Shown in pieces: positions 34,901-43,480 of a stretch of 64,000 bases of DNA. The notes beneath the pieces were generated by a model. It ran no database searches. It was not told where the DNA came from and saw only the letters and a list, made by a program, of their open reading frames with translations. The stretch is from an uncultured bacterium (GTDB lineage Bacteria; Bacillota; Clostridia; Lachnospirales; Lachnospiraceae), in assembly GCA_948467735.1 (NCBI GenBank), contig CAOKFN010000023.1:1-64000 (forward strand), in the 5' to 3' direction. The stretch's first letter is position 1. Each line of letters begins with the position of its first letter. Made by a program: the position numbers and the translations under genes.

Positions 34901-37167
34901 ATGATTTCATCCATCAAGGTATCATAATGATAGAAGTACACCTCGGCAACGGACAGGCTTCCCGACGCCGAATAACGCGCAAGGCCAAACTGCAGCTTTT
35001 TGGCATTGACCGGCTCGGAAAGCTTCAGGACATAATAAGACCTGTTCCCCGCGTCAACCTTCCTCTGCAGCGTGACATTTCCCAAATCCACCTGCTTTCC
35101 GTCTTCATCCCAATAACGGACTTTCGCATAGAAAATACCCGTATCCTGACTTGTCATGTCATAGAAAGCAATGGTGTCCATTTTGTACGCCTGATCAAAC
35201 TCATAGGTAAGACCGTGCTTTAAACTCATGTTATTAAAGCCTCCGTCGTCCCATGTATTTTTAAAATAATAGGATTTCGGATCATGATCTACGGTTCCCC
35301 ATGCGGTACCCGCGCTCGTATCCAGCCCGCTTTCCGTCATGGTTCCGCCGTTCATGACCGCGCTGACAATATGCGCCCCGGCTTCCCCGTCGGCGCCCGT
35401 ATTGATCAAATTGTACTTGGGCATCACCGCAGGATTCATGTCCGTGGTCACAGCCGAAGCCTCAAGGGACGGCCCGCTCTCGCCAAACTCATTGACACCC
35501 GTTACATATACGGTATATTCCGTCAAGTCCTCCAAACCGTTCAACGTATACCCGTTCTCCGTGATACCCTCGATTCTTTGATATTCTTCCCCGCCGCTGC
35601 GCTTATAATAGAGATTGTAGGAAAGAGTGTCCTTCATCTGCTTCCACGTAACCACAATGCTTTGATACTTCCCTGCCGCAGCTACATTGTCCGGCTTATC
35701 CGGCTTTCCGCTTGGCTTTGGAACCGCCGACACCTCGTCGCCGTATCCGCTGCGCCAAGCGCCGTTCACTGACTGTACCCGAATCCGGTATTCCTCATAA
35801 TTTACAAGCTCCTTCCCTCCAAAGCTTGTCAGGACAAGAGTATTTTTCACCGTCAATACGGTCTCCTGCCGGTCTCCCTGACTGACAAGCACTTCATAGC
35901 CCGTGATATTGACACAGGGTTCCCATGTCAGGCGGATCGACTTGCTGCCCGCCGACGCCGTAAGGCCTCCCGGAATATCCATTTCCGGTTCCGGAATCCT
36001 CTCCTCCATGCCGTTGACAAATTCCACCTTGGAGATTTCCGCAAGATTATTGTTATTGCGCATTCCCGTAATCGTCAAGGTCACTTTCTTTATGGCAGTC
36101 TGGGTTCCGAGATGGATGCGGATATTTCCATTGCCGTCCCGCTCCGTCCTGACCTGCGTGCTCCTTAAAAGATACTCCACGCCCTCTTCCACGGGAATCA
36201 GCACCTCCTGATCCGTTCCGCTTTCATCCGCATAGACAAGGGTGATAAGCGCCCTGCTGATAGGATTGTCCCCGGCAGTCTCAATGATAATCCCGTCCGC
36301 TTCCCCCGCCTTGGCAATATCGAACTCCAGCGAAACCGGATGCTCCACAATGGTTCCCCCCTGCGCGGGCGTCAGGGTGACGCTCGCCCTGTTTCGCAGA
36401 AGCTCCTCCAGATTTCCCTCCACCTTCGTATTCTCTCCCGCCTTCGGCTCCACCGCCGCCGCGGGCACAAAGGTTTCTATCTGTGCGGCCGTATCCTTTT
36501 TCACTTCATGCCCCATGGCAAGATATTCCAAATCCACCAGATTGACCATGCCGTCGCCGTTTAGATCCGCCGCGCCCAAAGTCTGCCCGCCGTCAATGGC
36601 ATTGACCAGCTCGGTTCTGTCCGACCTGTCATTCCTGCCGTCCCCATTGACGTCCCCGATCAACAGCACTCCCGGGTGGGCCGCGCCCGCCTCATAATTG
36701 ATTCCCCCCAAGAAACCCGTGGTGAGATTCACTGCATACGCCCTGCCCTCCACCATAATTTTCTGGGTATAGTCCTCAAATCCTTTCGCGGACAATGACA
36801 AAATGTACTCGCCGTCCGACAGCCCTTCAAAGCAAAGCCTCTCGGCGGCGGCCTGTTTCCCGCCTAGAAGGATGGAGCCCGACAGCCGCCTGTTACCGGA
36901 ATCCGTAAGGCTCACCGTAAATTCCACAGGACTTTGCAGCACAAGTCCGGCCCCTATAGCCACGTCCACCTGCCCCATGCCTCCCGCATCCGACATGATG
37001 CTGCGCCTGCCGAATACATTGGAAGCGGCCTGCGCAAAGGATTCCAAAACCTGCGGAATGTCCGGCGCCGCAGCATGGGCCGGAAAGCCTGTTCCCAGAG
37101 CCAGCAGGGCTGCCATGAAAAGGGCGCCGCCCCTTTTTCTGATTTCCTTCTCCTTATTTCGATACAT
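31978..37167 (-). CDS. Secreted multidomain M60-type metalloprotease with dockerin
   Basis: 1729 residues from ATG 37167 (TTG at 37173 is also possible, with AAAGGA well placed). Order: signal peptide (about 1-35, ALLALGTGFPAHAAA); a small beta domain; a type I dockerin (about 170-222) with two calcium loops DVNGDGRNDRSD and DLNGDGMVNLVD; a carbohydrate-binding-like module; two FN3 domains (about 400-490, 490-580); an F5/8C-like module (about 615-760); the peptidase region with HEIGH and a Glu ten residues later (about 1126-1142), the M60 HExxHx(8,24)E pattern; and an F5/8C-like module (about 1450-1580). M60 enzymes cleave mucin-type glycoproteins. No wall anchor is present, so retention may depend on the dockerin. 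Confidence 0.8.
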   Translation of the reverse strand: MYRNKEKEIRKRGGALFMAALLALGTGFPAHAAAPDIPQVLESFAQAASNVFGRRSIMSDAGGMGQVDVAIGAGLVLQSPVEFTVSLTDSGNRRLSGSILLGGKQAAAERLCFEGLSDGEYILSLSAKGFEDYTQKIMVEGRAYAVNLTTGFLGGINYEAGAAHPGVLLIGDVNGDGRNDRSDRTELVNAIDGGQTLGAADLNGDGMVNLVDLEYLAMGHEVKKDTAAQIETFVPAAAVEPKAGENTKVEGNLEELLRNRASVTLTPAQGGTIVEHPVSLEFDIAKAGEADGIIIETAGDNPISRALITLVYADESGTDQEVLIPVEEGVEYLLRSTQVRTERDGNGNIRIHLGTQTAIKKVTLTITGMRNNNNLAEISKVEFVNGMEERIPEPEMDIPGGLTASAGSKSIRLTWEPCVNITGYEVLVSQGDRQETVLTVKNTLVLTSFGGKELVNYEEYRIRVQSVNGAWRSGYGDEVSAVPKPSGKPDKPDNVAAAGKYQSIVVTWKQMKDTLSYNLYYKRSGGEEYQRIEGITENGYTLNGLEDLTEYTVYVTGVNEFGESGPSLEASAVTTDMNPAVMPKYNLINTGADGEAGAHIVSAVMNGGTMTESGLDTSAGTAWGTVDHDPKSYYFKNTWDDGGFNNMSLKHGLTYEFDQAYKMDTIAFYDMTSQDTGIFYAKVRYWDEDGKQVDLGNVTLQRKVDAGNRSYYVLKLSEPVNAKKLQFGLARYSASGSLSVAEVYFYHYDTLMDEIMALYEDDLHTVLRSDVTQGAIDALRVKINTVDEVSGEYHPDRELLERELQTAEAILKDGKLNASVRIHNQITTNDAGRGFGGLNAWQPLGVVCGAQEEIMVYVGHNSRHTGENTNLQLVATQYHAEAGTVSKVIATLKVGANKITVPKIWTTTGVESGGALYVQYTGTNESDQYAVRVSGGVSVPRLDLYQVTDDAERLARTQTYVEELRQYVSGMEDKHAEAHQNSGNAQTAYAYDAQNCILGASDILLDTMMLSLPAQQILKGAGSGSTKEQAQKILSSMDAMEGMMYLFYQHKGLNNSAADAVNRIPKGHLNIRYQRMFSGAFMYASGNHIGIEWPESAGMVSSASVISDEEGRYQSGAYFGWGIAHEIGHCINQGAYAVAEVTNNYYSVLAQAKDTNESVRFQYDKVYEKVTSGAKGSASNVFTQLGMYWQLHLAYDKGYNFKTYSDYNEQLANLFFARVDTYARTAAKAPAPGGVSLALTQDKNQNLMRLSCGAAEKNILEFFERWGMTPDEGTKAYAEQFEKETRAIYYVSDDARAYCLRGGTSALDGAGTVDAVGDGVSAAIRMGSANQVDFTLSSKNIPETDVLGYEIVRCMISGGETIRETAGFTTQNTFTDTVYVNNRVVWYEITVVDKYLNRSAVKSLEPMKIEHDGSLEKTFWTVETKNLAASDDAPAASNQDSLCTPGAEDMAGKVFGAGKLIDNDASTIYTASASGEAEIILEFHKTLTVSGLKYQGAEGYTGDYEVWLRCGGEWAEAARGSFGAGDIVYFANEDGGYVSTYAADAVKLTLHTQSGSQVSVGELDVLGATGDNVDFRSAGDGTAAIGTLAEDYRYGEKENDVIPAGSIIFVGAYKGNPAYNVVILYDQNGQTAGGVDGEGNLKAQQIILADVPKEGAIQNVSDGTWIYWIEPGQQADLNGIEKVRAELYRVNNALTNEGQRLVSDSMWETMPQTLPQIRLDGIAQTGGGQ

Positions 37168-37240
37168 ATTCAACCTGTTATCCTTTCCTCATCATTCTGT
37201 TCTACCCGGGCGCCGCCTCTATGTATCATTAGCCTATAAT

Positions 37241-37280
37241 GCCGCGGAACATATAAAATACACTCCGCGGCCGCTGTCAA
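37241..37280 (-). promoter_or_regulatory. M60 gene promoter with overlapping palindrome
   Basis: Minus strand TTGACA (37275-37280), 17-base spacer, TTTATA (37252-37257). An 8-bp inverted repeat, GCCGCGGA (37241-37248) and TCCGCGGC (37264-37271), encloses the -10 box, a typical operator position. The start is about 74 bases further. Confidence 0.6.
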
Positions 37281-37361
37281 TCCCTAAGATGTGTTTAAAA
37301 TTATCGCACCCTTGTCAATATTCAGTTCCTTATCCTGCTTCTTTTACTTCCTTCACCAGCC

Positions 37362-38909
37362 TTACTGCTTTTTCAACAGCAGGGATTTTCCCGTCATTTC
37401 CACCGGCTGCTCTTTTCCCATGATCTCAATCAGCGTGGGCACAATATCAGCCAGACATCCGTTCTCCCGCAGAGTATACGCCTCGTCGTAATTTACCAAG
37501 ATGAAAGGCACCTGATTGGTGGTATGGGCCGTGAAAGGCTCTCCGGTCTCATAATCCACCAGCATCTCCGCATTGCCGTGATCCGCGCAGATAAACAGGA
37601 CGCCGTCCACCTCCTTGACGGCTTCCACCGCCCTGCCCACGCACTCGTCCACGGCCTCCACCGCTTTGATGGCCGCTTCCAGAACCCCCGTATGCCCCAC
37701 CATATCGGGATTGGCAAAATTGATGATTATGACGTCATATTTTCCGCTGCGGACGGCTTCGCACAGCTTATCGCACACCTCGTATGCGCTCATCTGGGGC
37801 TTCAAGTCATAGGTCGCCACATCCTTGGGAGAGTTGACCAATACCCTGTCCTCCCCCTCGTTGGGCTTCTCCACGCCCCCGTTGAAGAAGAAGGTCACAT
37901 GGGCGTATTTCTCCGTCTCCGCAATGCGGGCCTGCTTCATGCCGTTTGCCGCCAGCCATTCCCCGAAGGTATTATTCACGGCCACCTTGTGGAAAGCAGC
38001 TTCCTTATTGGGAATGGTGGGGTCATAATCGGAAAAGCACACATAGACAATGTTTTTTCTGGGGCCTCTGTCAAAGCCTTTGAAATCGTCGTCGCAGAAG
38101 GCTCTGGTGATCTCCCTCGCCCTGTCCGGCCTGAAATTAAAGAAGATGACGGAATCGCCGTCCCCAACCACGGCCACGGGCTTCCCGTTTTCCATAGCCA
38201 GCGTGGGCTTGACAAATTCATCCGTCTCCCCTCTGTCATAGGACTCCTGAATGGCGCAGACCCCGCAGGCGGCGGTGAGCCCCTCTCCCTTTGTCATTGC
38301 GTCGTAGGCAAGCTTGACACGGTCGTAATTATTGTCCCTGTCCATTGCATAATAACGTCCCATCACGGACGCGATTTTACCCACGCCGATTTTCTCCATC
38401 TCTGCGGCCAGAGCTTCCGCATATTCCCTGCCGCTGGCAGGGGGCGTGTCCCGGCCGTCCAGAAAGCAGTGTACATACACCTTATCCAAGCCGTTCCTCT
38501 TCGCCAGCTCCAGCAGGCCGTACAGGTGGGTATTGTGACTGTGTACGCCGCCGTCGGACAAAAGCCCCATCAAATGAAGGGCGCTGCCGTTCTTTTTACA
38601 GTTCTCCACCGCCTTTAACAATGCGGGATTCTCAAAAAAGGTGCCGTCCTGAATTTCCTTGGTGATTCTGGTCAATTCCTGATATACGATGCGGCCCGCG
38701 CCCATATTCAGATGCCCCACCTCGGAATTGCCCATCTGGCCCTCGGGAAGCCCCACCGCCATTCCGCTTGCGTTTCCTCTGGCAAAAGGATATTCCTTCA
38801 TCAACGCATCCATGACCGGCGTTTTCGCCTGCGCCACTGCGTTGCCCTCTGACTTTTCATTCAGTCCATAGCCGTCCAAGATCATTAAAACTATCGGTTT
38901 CCTGCTCAT
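37362..38909 (-). CDS. gpmI: 2,3-bisphosphoglycerate-independent phosphoglycerate mutase
   Basis: 515 residues, the usual length. MILDGYGLNEKSEGNAV (metal site), GLPEGQMGNSEVGHLNMGAGR (nucleophilic Ser), HSHNTHLYGLLELAK, CFLDGRDTPPASG, IIFFNFRPDRAREITRAF, INFANPDMVGHTGVLEAAI and LFICADHGNAEML (metal ligands). It interconverts 3- and 2-phosphoglycerate in glycolysis. RBS AAGGAGAGA; monocistronic. The stretch 38910-39115 beyond its start holds nothing I recognise. Confidence 0.96.
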   Translation of the reverse strand: MSRKPIVLMILDGYGLNEKSEGNAVAQAKTPVMDALMKEYPFARGNASGMAVGLPEGQMGNSEVGHLNMGAGRIVYQELTRITKEIQDGTFFENPALLKAVENCKKNGSALHLMGLLSDGGVHSHNTHLYGLLELAKRNGLDKVYVHCFLDGRDTPPASGREYAEALAAEMEKIGVGKIASVMGRYYAMDRDNNYDRVKLAYDAMTKGEGLTAACGVCAIQESYDRGETDEFVKPTLAMENGKPVAVVGDGDSVIFFNFRPDRAREITRAFCDDDFKGFDRGPRKNIVYVCFSDYDPTIPNKEAAFHKVAVNNTFGEWLAANGMKQARIAETEKYAHVTFFFNGGVEKPNEGEDRVLVNSPKDVATYDLKPQMSAYEVCDKLCEAVRSGKYDVIIINFANPDMVGHTGVLEAAIKAVEAVDECVGRAVEAVKEVDGVLFICADHGNAEMLVDYETGEPFTAHTTNQVPFILVNYDEAYTLRENGCLADIVPTLIEIMGKEQPVEMTGKSLLLKKQ

Positions 38910-39115
38910 GTTCTTCTCTCTCCTTGCATCTCCTCATCGCCCGCCTGTGCGGCAGACGTTTTCTATTGTCCTTACCGGAAAAATATTCCCGTTCCTGTAT
39001 AAATTATAACCTGAAATCGCCGCAGGCGCAAGCTGAAACTTTTGAAGCCGATAAAATGACGCCTGTATCCCCCGGCTCATCGCCAAAGGCAGCTTCTCTG
39101 ACAGGGAATGCTGCC

Positions 39116-40078
39116 TTATCGTATTTCATCCAGATACAGCTGCACCCTGTTCTCGACGGCTTCGCACACCTGAGCCTCATTTTTGATTCCGTTAAAGTAA
39201 ACCTCAGACTCCTCATAGATAATGTCAAGAATAACCGCGGTCCGGATGGGATAAAATTTCGCTCCCTCCCACTCCTTCCTGTATTCCTCCAGCTTTTCTT
39301 CCGTCAGGTCTTCCTCCGTATACGTCACCTGTATATATGTCAGCTTCTTATTCGGCAGAACCTTTGGCATATCCCATGTCACGGTCTTTCCGTCGGCCAC
39401 CCGCGCCCTCCACAGCTCAAGCCCCTTCCTGCTCACAGGACGTCCGACGACGTCAGGGGTCTGCACCTCGTCCCCCAGAAGGAAGCTCATGAATTCCCAC
39501 GCCCCCTCCTTGTTGGGAGAATTGGAATTGACGCCCATGGCCATCAGGGACTCCGCCACCGCATGGCATCCGTCGTCAAACAGGCCGCCGCAAGTCACCT
39601 TGCCGTCCCTCTCCTGCTCCGCGGCGCTGTCAAACATAAAAACATTGTCAAAGGTCCGGTACTCCGCCGCGCCGGGAAGCTGTCCCTTCCTTCCGTCGTC
39701 CCCGTACCGTCCGGCCGCCCGGAGTATTTTTTCAAACAGCCCGCCGCCAAAATCACAGCTCCCCTTCTCCCAGTCAACCATCCCCCACAGGGTCTCCGAT
39801 CCCCCGAGAAAGATTTCCAGAAGCTCCCGCGAACTCTTTCCGGCCAGAAATGCCCCGCCTCCCTCCCATGACAGCAGGGCGTCCGCCAGCACCTCCATGT
39901 CCGGCTCCTCTCCTCCTCCCAATACGCCCTCATCCATTCGGTACCCGAACATGTTCACATATGGGCATATGCTGTATATATGGCCGCCGTCCCGCCCATA
40001 GCCAAAAACAAAAGGAAAATAGTCTTCCTCCCGAACGCCTTCGGGGCTTTCCGAAGAATTCAAAAAAAGGATTTCCAC
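39116..40078 (-). pseudogene. Remnant of a solute-binding protein, C-terminal lobe
   Basis: 320 codons similar in layout to the C-terminal part of the lipoprotein at 56907-59327: REDYFPFVFGYGRDGGHIYSICPYV matches the VQSVFDAYSVNGKLHYVIPSF region, and NKEGAWEFMSFLLGDEVQ matches NIEGAWEFVRYYLTEEYQ. It ends YLDEIR, like YVDENR of the intact gene. About 90-100 residues of the first lobe are missing between this fragment and the one at 40088-40885. No signal peptide or good RBS. Most likely a decayed transporter gene; a short expressed protein cannot be excluded. Confidence 0.65.
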
Positions 40079-40087
40079 GCTTCCGTC

Positions 40088-40885
40088 CTACAGCGCTCTG
40101 AAATCCTGTATCTGTGTCAATAAATGCTCCGTGACAAAAGACGTCCCCAGAAACGAGAGAAGACAGGACTGCTTCCCGTCCGCTATATCCAATTCCACGA
40201 TTTCCCTGCCGGGGACGGGGATATCGTTGAATACGGCCAGCGATTCCCCCGCCGTCCCCAGATACTGCCTCCCCTGCGCGAGGCCTGCCATCTGAATCTC
40301 TTTCACAGGCCAGAAATCTTCCGCCGCAGAGTCAAGCACCTTCAGCGTTCTGGTCTTCTCCGCCTCATTCTCCATGAGCAGACAGCACCTTCCGTCGGAC
40401 AGCTGGCAGAAATCCTTCACTAAAACGCCGGGGACAAAGGTCTCTTCATAGACGATTTCCCCCGATGGGGAGATTTTCGCAAATCCGGCCTCGGCCTTCT
40501 CATCGTCGTCAACATATTCCGGGTAGTTTGGCGTATAGTTTGCCCTGTGCCAGCAGTAGAACTCCCCCTCCTGACCGATATACCAGCTCCATCTGTAATG
40601 ATAAAAAAGAGTATAATCTGTAGACACCTCCTGCAGCAGAAGCTCGCGGCTTCCGTCCCTCCGATACAGATAGACATCCGAACTTGTTGGACAGGCCTCC
40701 GCCCAGAGCTGCACCGGCTCCCCATGATAAAACTGTGTGCCGAGTAAAAGCCGGGCTTGGCCCGTCTGTTCCAGAGCAGATTGCGGCCATACATCACTCT
40801 CTATGCCTAAATAAAAAATATCCTCCGATTCCGAGACAATATCATAGTATTCCGTTCTCTCCGTAATGGCGGTCAAATCGTCCAT
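40088..40885 (-). pseudogene. Remnant of a solute-binding protein, beta-propeller part
   Basis: 265 codons with propeller-like strands (VYLYRRDGSRELLLQEV, GFAKISPSGEIVYEE, LSDGRCCLLMENEAEKTRTL, GREIVELDIADGKQSCLLSF), matching the propeller that precedes the binding domain in the protein at 56907-59327. The stop lies 9 bases before the next fragment. The N-terminal signal sequence is missing; where it should be stands dispersed element copy B. Together the fragments span 1.77 kb of a gene that should be about 2.4 kb. Confidence 0.6.
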
Positions 40886-40914
40886 GCCCGCCTGTATTCC
40901 CCTCCATAATCAAA

Positions 40915-41085
40915 TACCCCGCTGCAGAGCAGAAGGTGTCCAAAGGACACCTTGGTATTGTGCCCCTCGCGGCATTCGCAAGCCAATTAAAAATTGGCTT
41001 TAATATCCATGCAGGCATGGCTATTTTCCTCATTGCTCAGCGAGCAATGTCTGCTCGCGGGAATAAAAATGAATCCCTCAGCCCG
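40915..41085 (-). repeat. Dispersed structured element, copy B
   Basis: Read on the minus strand: ATTCCCGC, GAGCAGACATTGCTCGCTGA (stem ATTGCTC/GAGCAAT), GCCATGC, then an AAAGCCAATT/AATTGGCTT hairpin, GAATGCCGCGAGGGGCACA, a perfect AAGGTGTCC/GGACACCTT hairpin and CTGCTCTGCAGCG. It has the same order of blocks as copy A. The hairpin stem differs from copy A at both arms (GC pairs replaced by AT pairs), so pairing is kept. Confidence 0.7.
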
Positions 41086-41104
41086 CTCATCTGCCCTCGA
41101 TTAT

Positions 41105-41419
41105 CTAGTCCAAAAGTATTACGTCTCTCGCGTCACAGTCAGGATGTTCGCAATAAGACACCATACAATTCCACCCATCTATATACTCCCTTTGATAACT
41201 TATAAATGTATGGCCCTCATACCATTCATATTCCAAATCCTCCCAGCGTTCCTCCCCGCAGTCAGCACATATAAGGAGCGTCCCCGTAACTTTATAATGG
41301 CTATCCTCATTACAGCTGTCTCCTGCGTCAGCCCCCGGAATACTTCTCCAAAATTTGTGGCTGCACATAGCCGCCTGCACAGGAAGCACATCAAAAGAAA
41401 GCATGCCCGCCAATGCCAT
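41105..41419 (-). CDS. Putative small secreted Cys/His-rich protein
   Basis: 104 residues. A short hydrophobic N-terminus (MALAGMLSFDVLPVQAAMC) ends in a plausible signal-peptidase site. The mature part has CSHKFW, CADCGEERW, a YEGHTFISYQREYID segment and CEHPDCD, which could bind zinc. The RBS is weak and the signal peptide short, so the start is uncertain or the 5' end is lost. It lies 25 bases downstream of the AAA-ATPase-like gene. I do not recognise the family. Confidence 0.45.
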   Translation of the reverse strand: MALAGMLSFDVLPVQAAMCSHKFWRSIPGADAGDSCNEDSHYKVTGTLLICADCGEERWEDLEYEWYEGHTFISYQREYIDGWNCMVSYCEHPDCDARDVILLD

Positions 41420-41444
41420 ACAAACGCCTGCGCAATGTATGGAA

Positions 41445-43142
41445 TTATTCGGACATTACCCTGCACCGCTTTTTATAACATGCAATCCCATATTTATGAA
41501 TCACAGTCATGCCGTCGTCAATCAGCGCTTCCTCGTAATTCTTGTCGTTGATTTGTTTCAGCGCCTCCCTGCATCCGTCATCAAACGCTGCTTTTTCAGC
41601 GTATTTAATTTCTATGATAATGCCGATTTCCTTATCCTCAACCTCCACGCTGATATCGCTATAGCCCTCGCCGGACTCGGCATTGGATCTGACCTTCCAT
41701 CCCTCCGTCCCCGCAAATAATCCCAGTAAAATTCCATGGTAAAAATTCTCCTTCATTTCTTTCTTTACGCCGGTGTCACGGATGCTGATAGTTTTTCGCA
41801 GATACGATGTAAACCCCTTTTCTATAGCGGCGGCGTCTTTTTCCTCAAACGCCCTGCAAAAGCTTTCCAGCTTCTGTACGTCTTTTTTCGTCTCCACTTC
41901 AAACCATTCCTGTATTTGTTCCTCAAAAATCCACCGTATTTCCCTGTTGGGTATCACCAGTTCGGTTATTCCGTCATGATCCTCTCCACCCCTCGTCAAA
42001 TAGCCTGTTGTAAACAAAATGCTCCATAAATTATCAATTTTAGAATCCAAATCTCTGTAGGTTAATTCCTGCCGTATTTTCTTAGAAATACTTTCACCGC
42101 CGACCAGCAGCTCAATCTCATCCCTAGTCGTTCCATCCGCCTTATCTATAAATTTTCTGATAATGCTGTTGCCGCTGGTATTTACCCAATAATTCTGCGG
42201 AGCCGCGGCTGGATTCATTTTTAACGCATGACAATAACTTACAACATCCCATGGACAATATATTTCCATTTCCCCAAAACGATAGCCGTCATACCATGCC
42301 TTCATGACGTCGTATTTTTCCATGAACCCATAGTAATCAAGCATTCTCCTCACCTCACCATCCGAAAAGCCAAAATATTCGTTGTATTGCACATCTTTAA
42401 CCGTGTATACATTAAAGTTATTGAGGCCGGTAAAAATGCTTTCTTTGGTTACACGCATACATCCAGTAAGAACCGCAAAATAAAGACTGCTGTTTGTTTT
42501 GAGCGCCCTGCCGAACAGGCTTCTAATCATATTTACCATAGCGTCATAATAGCCTGTCTGGTACGCCTTATCAAGCGGCACATCATATTCATCAATTAAT
42601 ATGATGACGCTTTGTCCATAATGCTTCTGCAAAAAGCGGGATAACATTAACAGACTTTTTGATAAAAGTTCATCCGACATTGCATACTCGCCTCTGTCAT
42701 CCAGCTCGACAAGTTTTTTGTACTGCTGCCGCTCTATCGCCGTCAGCTTATCACTGTCTGCAAGGAATGGGAATCTGACAGCCTCATCACCAATAATAGA
42801 GCGCAGAATCCCTTTCGCCGCGTCAAAATTCTCCCCTCCTGACTCTTTTAAGCTGATTGAAATCACAGGAAATTTTCCCATGTATTTTTTGCAGAGTTCC
42901 CTTTCTCCGGAAATTTCTAATCCGTCAAACAGCGTGCTGTCGCTTCCTATCTCAAAGAAGTACTTCAGCATACTCATATTCAAGGTTTTCCCGAATCGTC
43001 TTGGACGTGTAAACAGGTTTACATATGAAATATGTTCCAAAAGGTCTTGAATCAGCCTTGTCTTGTCCACATAGTAAAATCCGTCTCTACGAATCCGTCC
43101 ATAGTCTTCAATACCTATGGGAAGATTTGCTTTTCCCGTCAT
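41445..43142 (-). CDS. AAA-ATPase-like / PD-(D/E)XK nuclease (DUF1703-type) protein
   Basis: 565 residues. AAA-ATPase-like domain: LPIGIEDYGRIRRDGFYYVDKTRLI, VNLFTRPRRFGKTLNMSML (P-loop variant RPRRFGKT, about 45), ILIDEYDVPLDKA (Walker B), FAVLTGCMRVTKESIFTGLNNF. The C-terminus is an intact PD-(D/E)XK domain: GYSDISVEV and GIIIEIKYAEKAAF. The family is strongly expanded in gut Bacteroidetes and Firmicutes; function is unproven, with links to mobile DNA or defence proposed. A second, more distant member lies at 46634-48067. Confidence 0.85.
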   Translation of the reverse strand: MTGKANLPIGIEDYGRIRRDGFYYVDKTRLIQDLLEHISYVNLFTRPRRFGKTLNMSMLKYFFEIGSDSTLFDGLEISGERELCKKYMGKFPVISISLKESGGENFDAAKGILRSIIGDEAVRFPFLADSDKLTAIERQQYKKLVELDDRGEYAMSDELLSKSLLMLSRFLQKHYGQSVIILIDEYDVPLDKAYQTGYYDAMVNMIRSLFGRALKTNSSLYFAVLTGCMRVTKESIFTGLNNFNVYTVKDVQYNEYFGFSDGEVRRMLDYYGFMEKYDVMKAWYDGYRFGEMEIYCPWDVVSYCHALKMNPAAAPQNYWVNTSGNSIIRKFIDKADGTTRDEIELLVGGESISKKIRQELTYRDLDSKIDNLWSILFTTGYLTRGGEDHDGITELVIPNREIRWIFEEQIQEWFEVETKKDVQKLESFCRAFEEKDAAAIEKGFTSYLRKTISIRDTGVKKEMKENFYHGILLGLFAGTEGWKVRSNAESGEGYSDISVEVEDKEIGIIIEIKYAEKAAFDDGCREALKQINDKNYEEALIDDGMTVIHKYGIACYKKRCRVMSE

Positions 43143-43480
43143 ATCACACCACCCTTATTCCATCTGTTTTTTGATAAGAGTATATCACATATCGCCGTAG
43201 AAATCACAATGTATTTTACAGATATTCTTCCTTTTCAATACTGCTTCGACTGTAAAATTTATATTGCCATATATTGATTTTAACTCAACCGGATATAAAA
43301 TGATAAAATAAATTGCGCCGTTTATATGGGAAGCCGCTAAAAGCCTGCCATGCCGCCCGACGCACAAGCGGAAGGCATAATGCGCCGGGGCGGATTTTAT
43401 CGCTGGCGGGTATGACATGCAAAGCCGTTTATCCAAAGGAATCCACGCTCTGGGAGAATTCTATTGGAATGATAGCGTTT
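43143..43480. other. Intergenic stretch without a supported gene
   Basis: 338 bases. It holds the AT-rich leader of the AAA-ATPase-like gene (43150-43310) and a GC-rich part with the short repeat GGCGGATTTTATCGC (near 43392), the inverse of GCGATAAAATCCGCC seen at 28386 and 29374. An 83-codon minus-strand frame across it has no family features or RBS. Confidence 0.4.

Noticed and set aside
37524..38618. 364-codon plus-strand ORF
   Set aside because: Antisense to gpmI, which is unmistakable.
43185..43436. 83-codon minus-strand ORF
   Set aside because: No RBS, no motif, and it crosses a short dispersed repeat.
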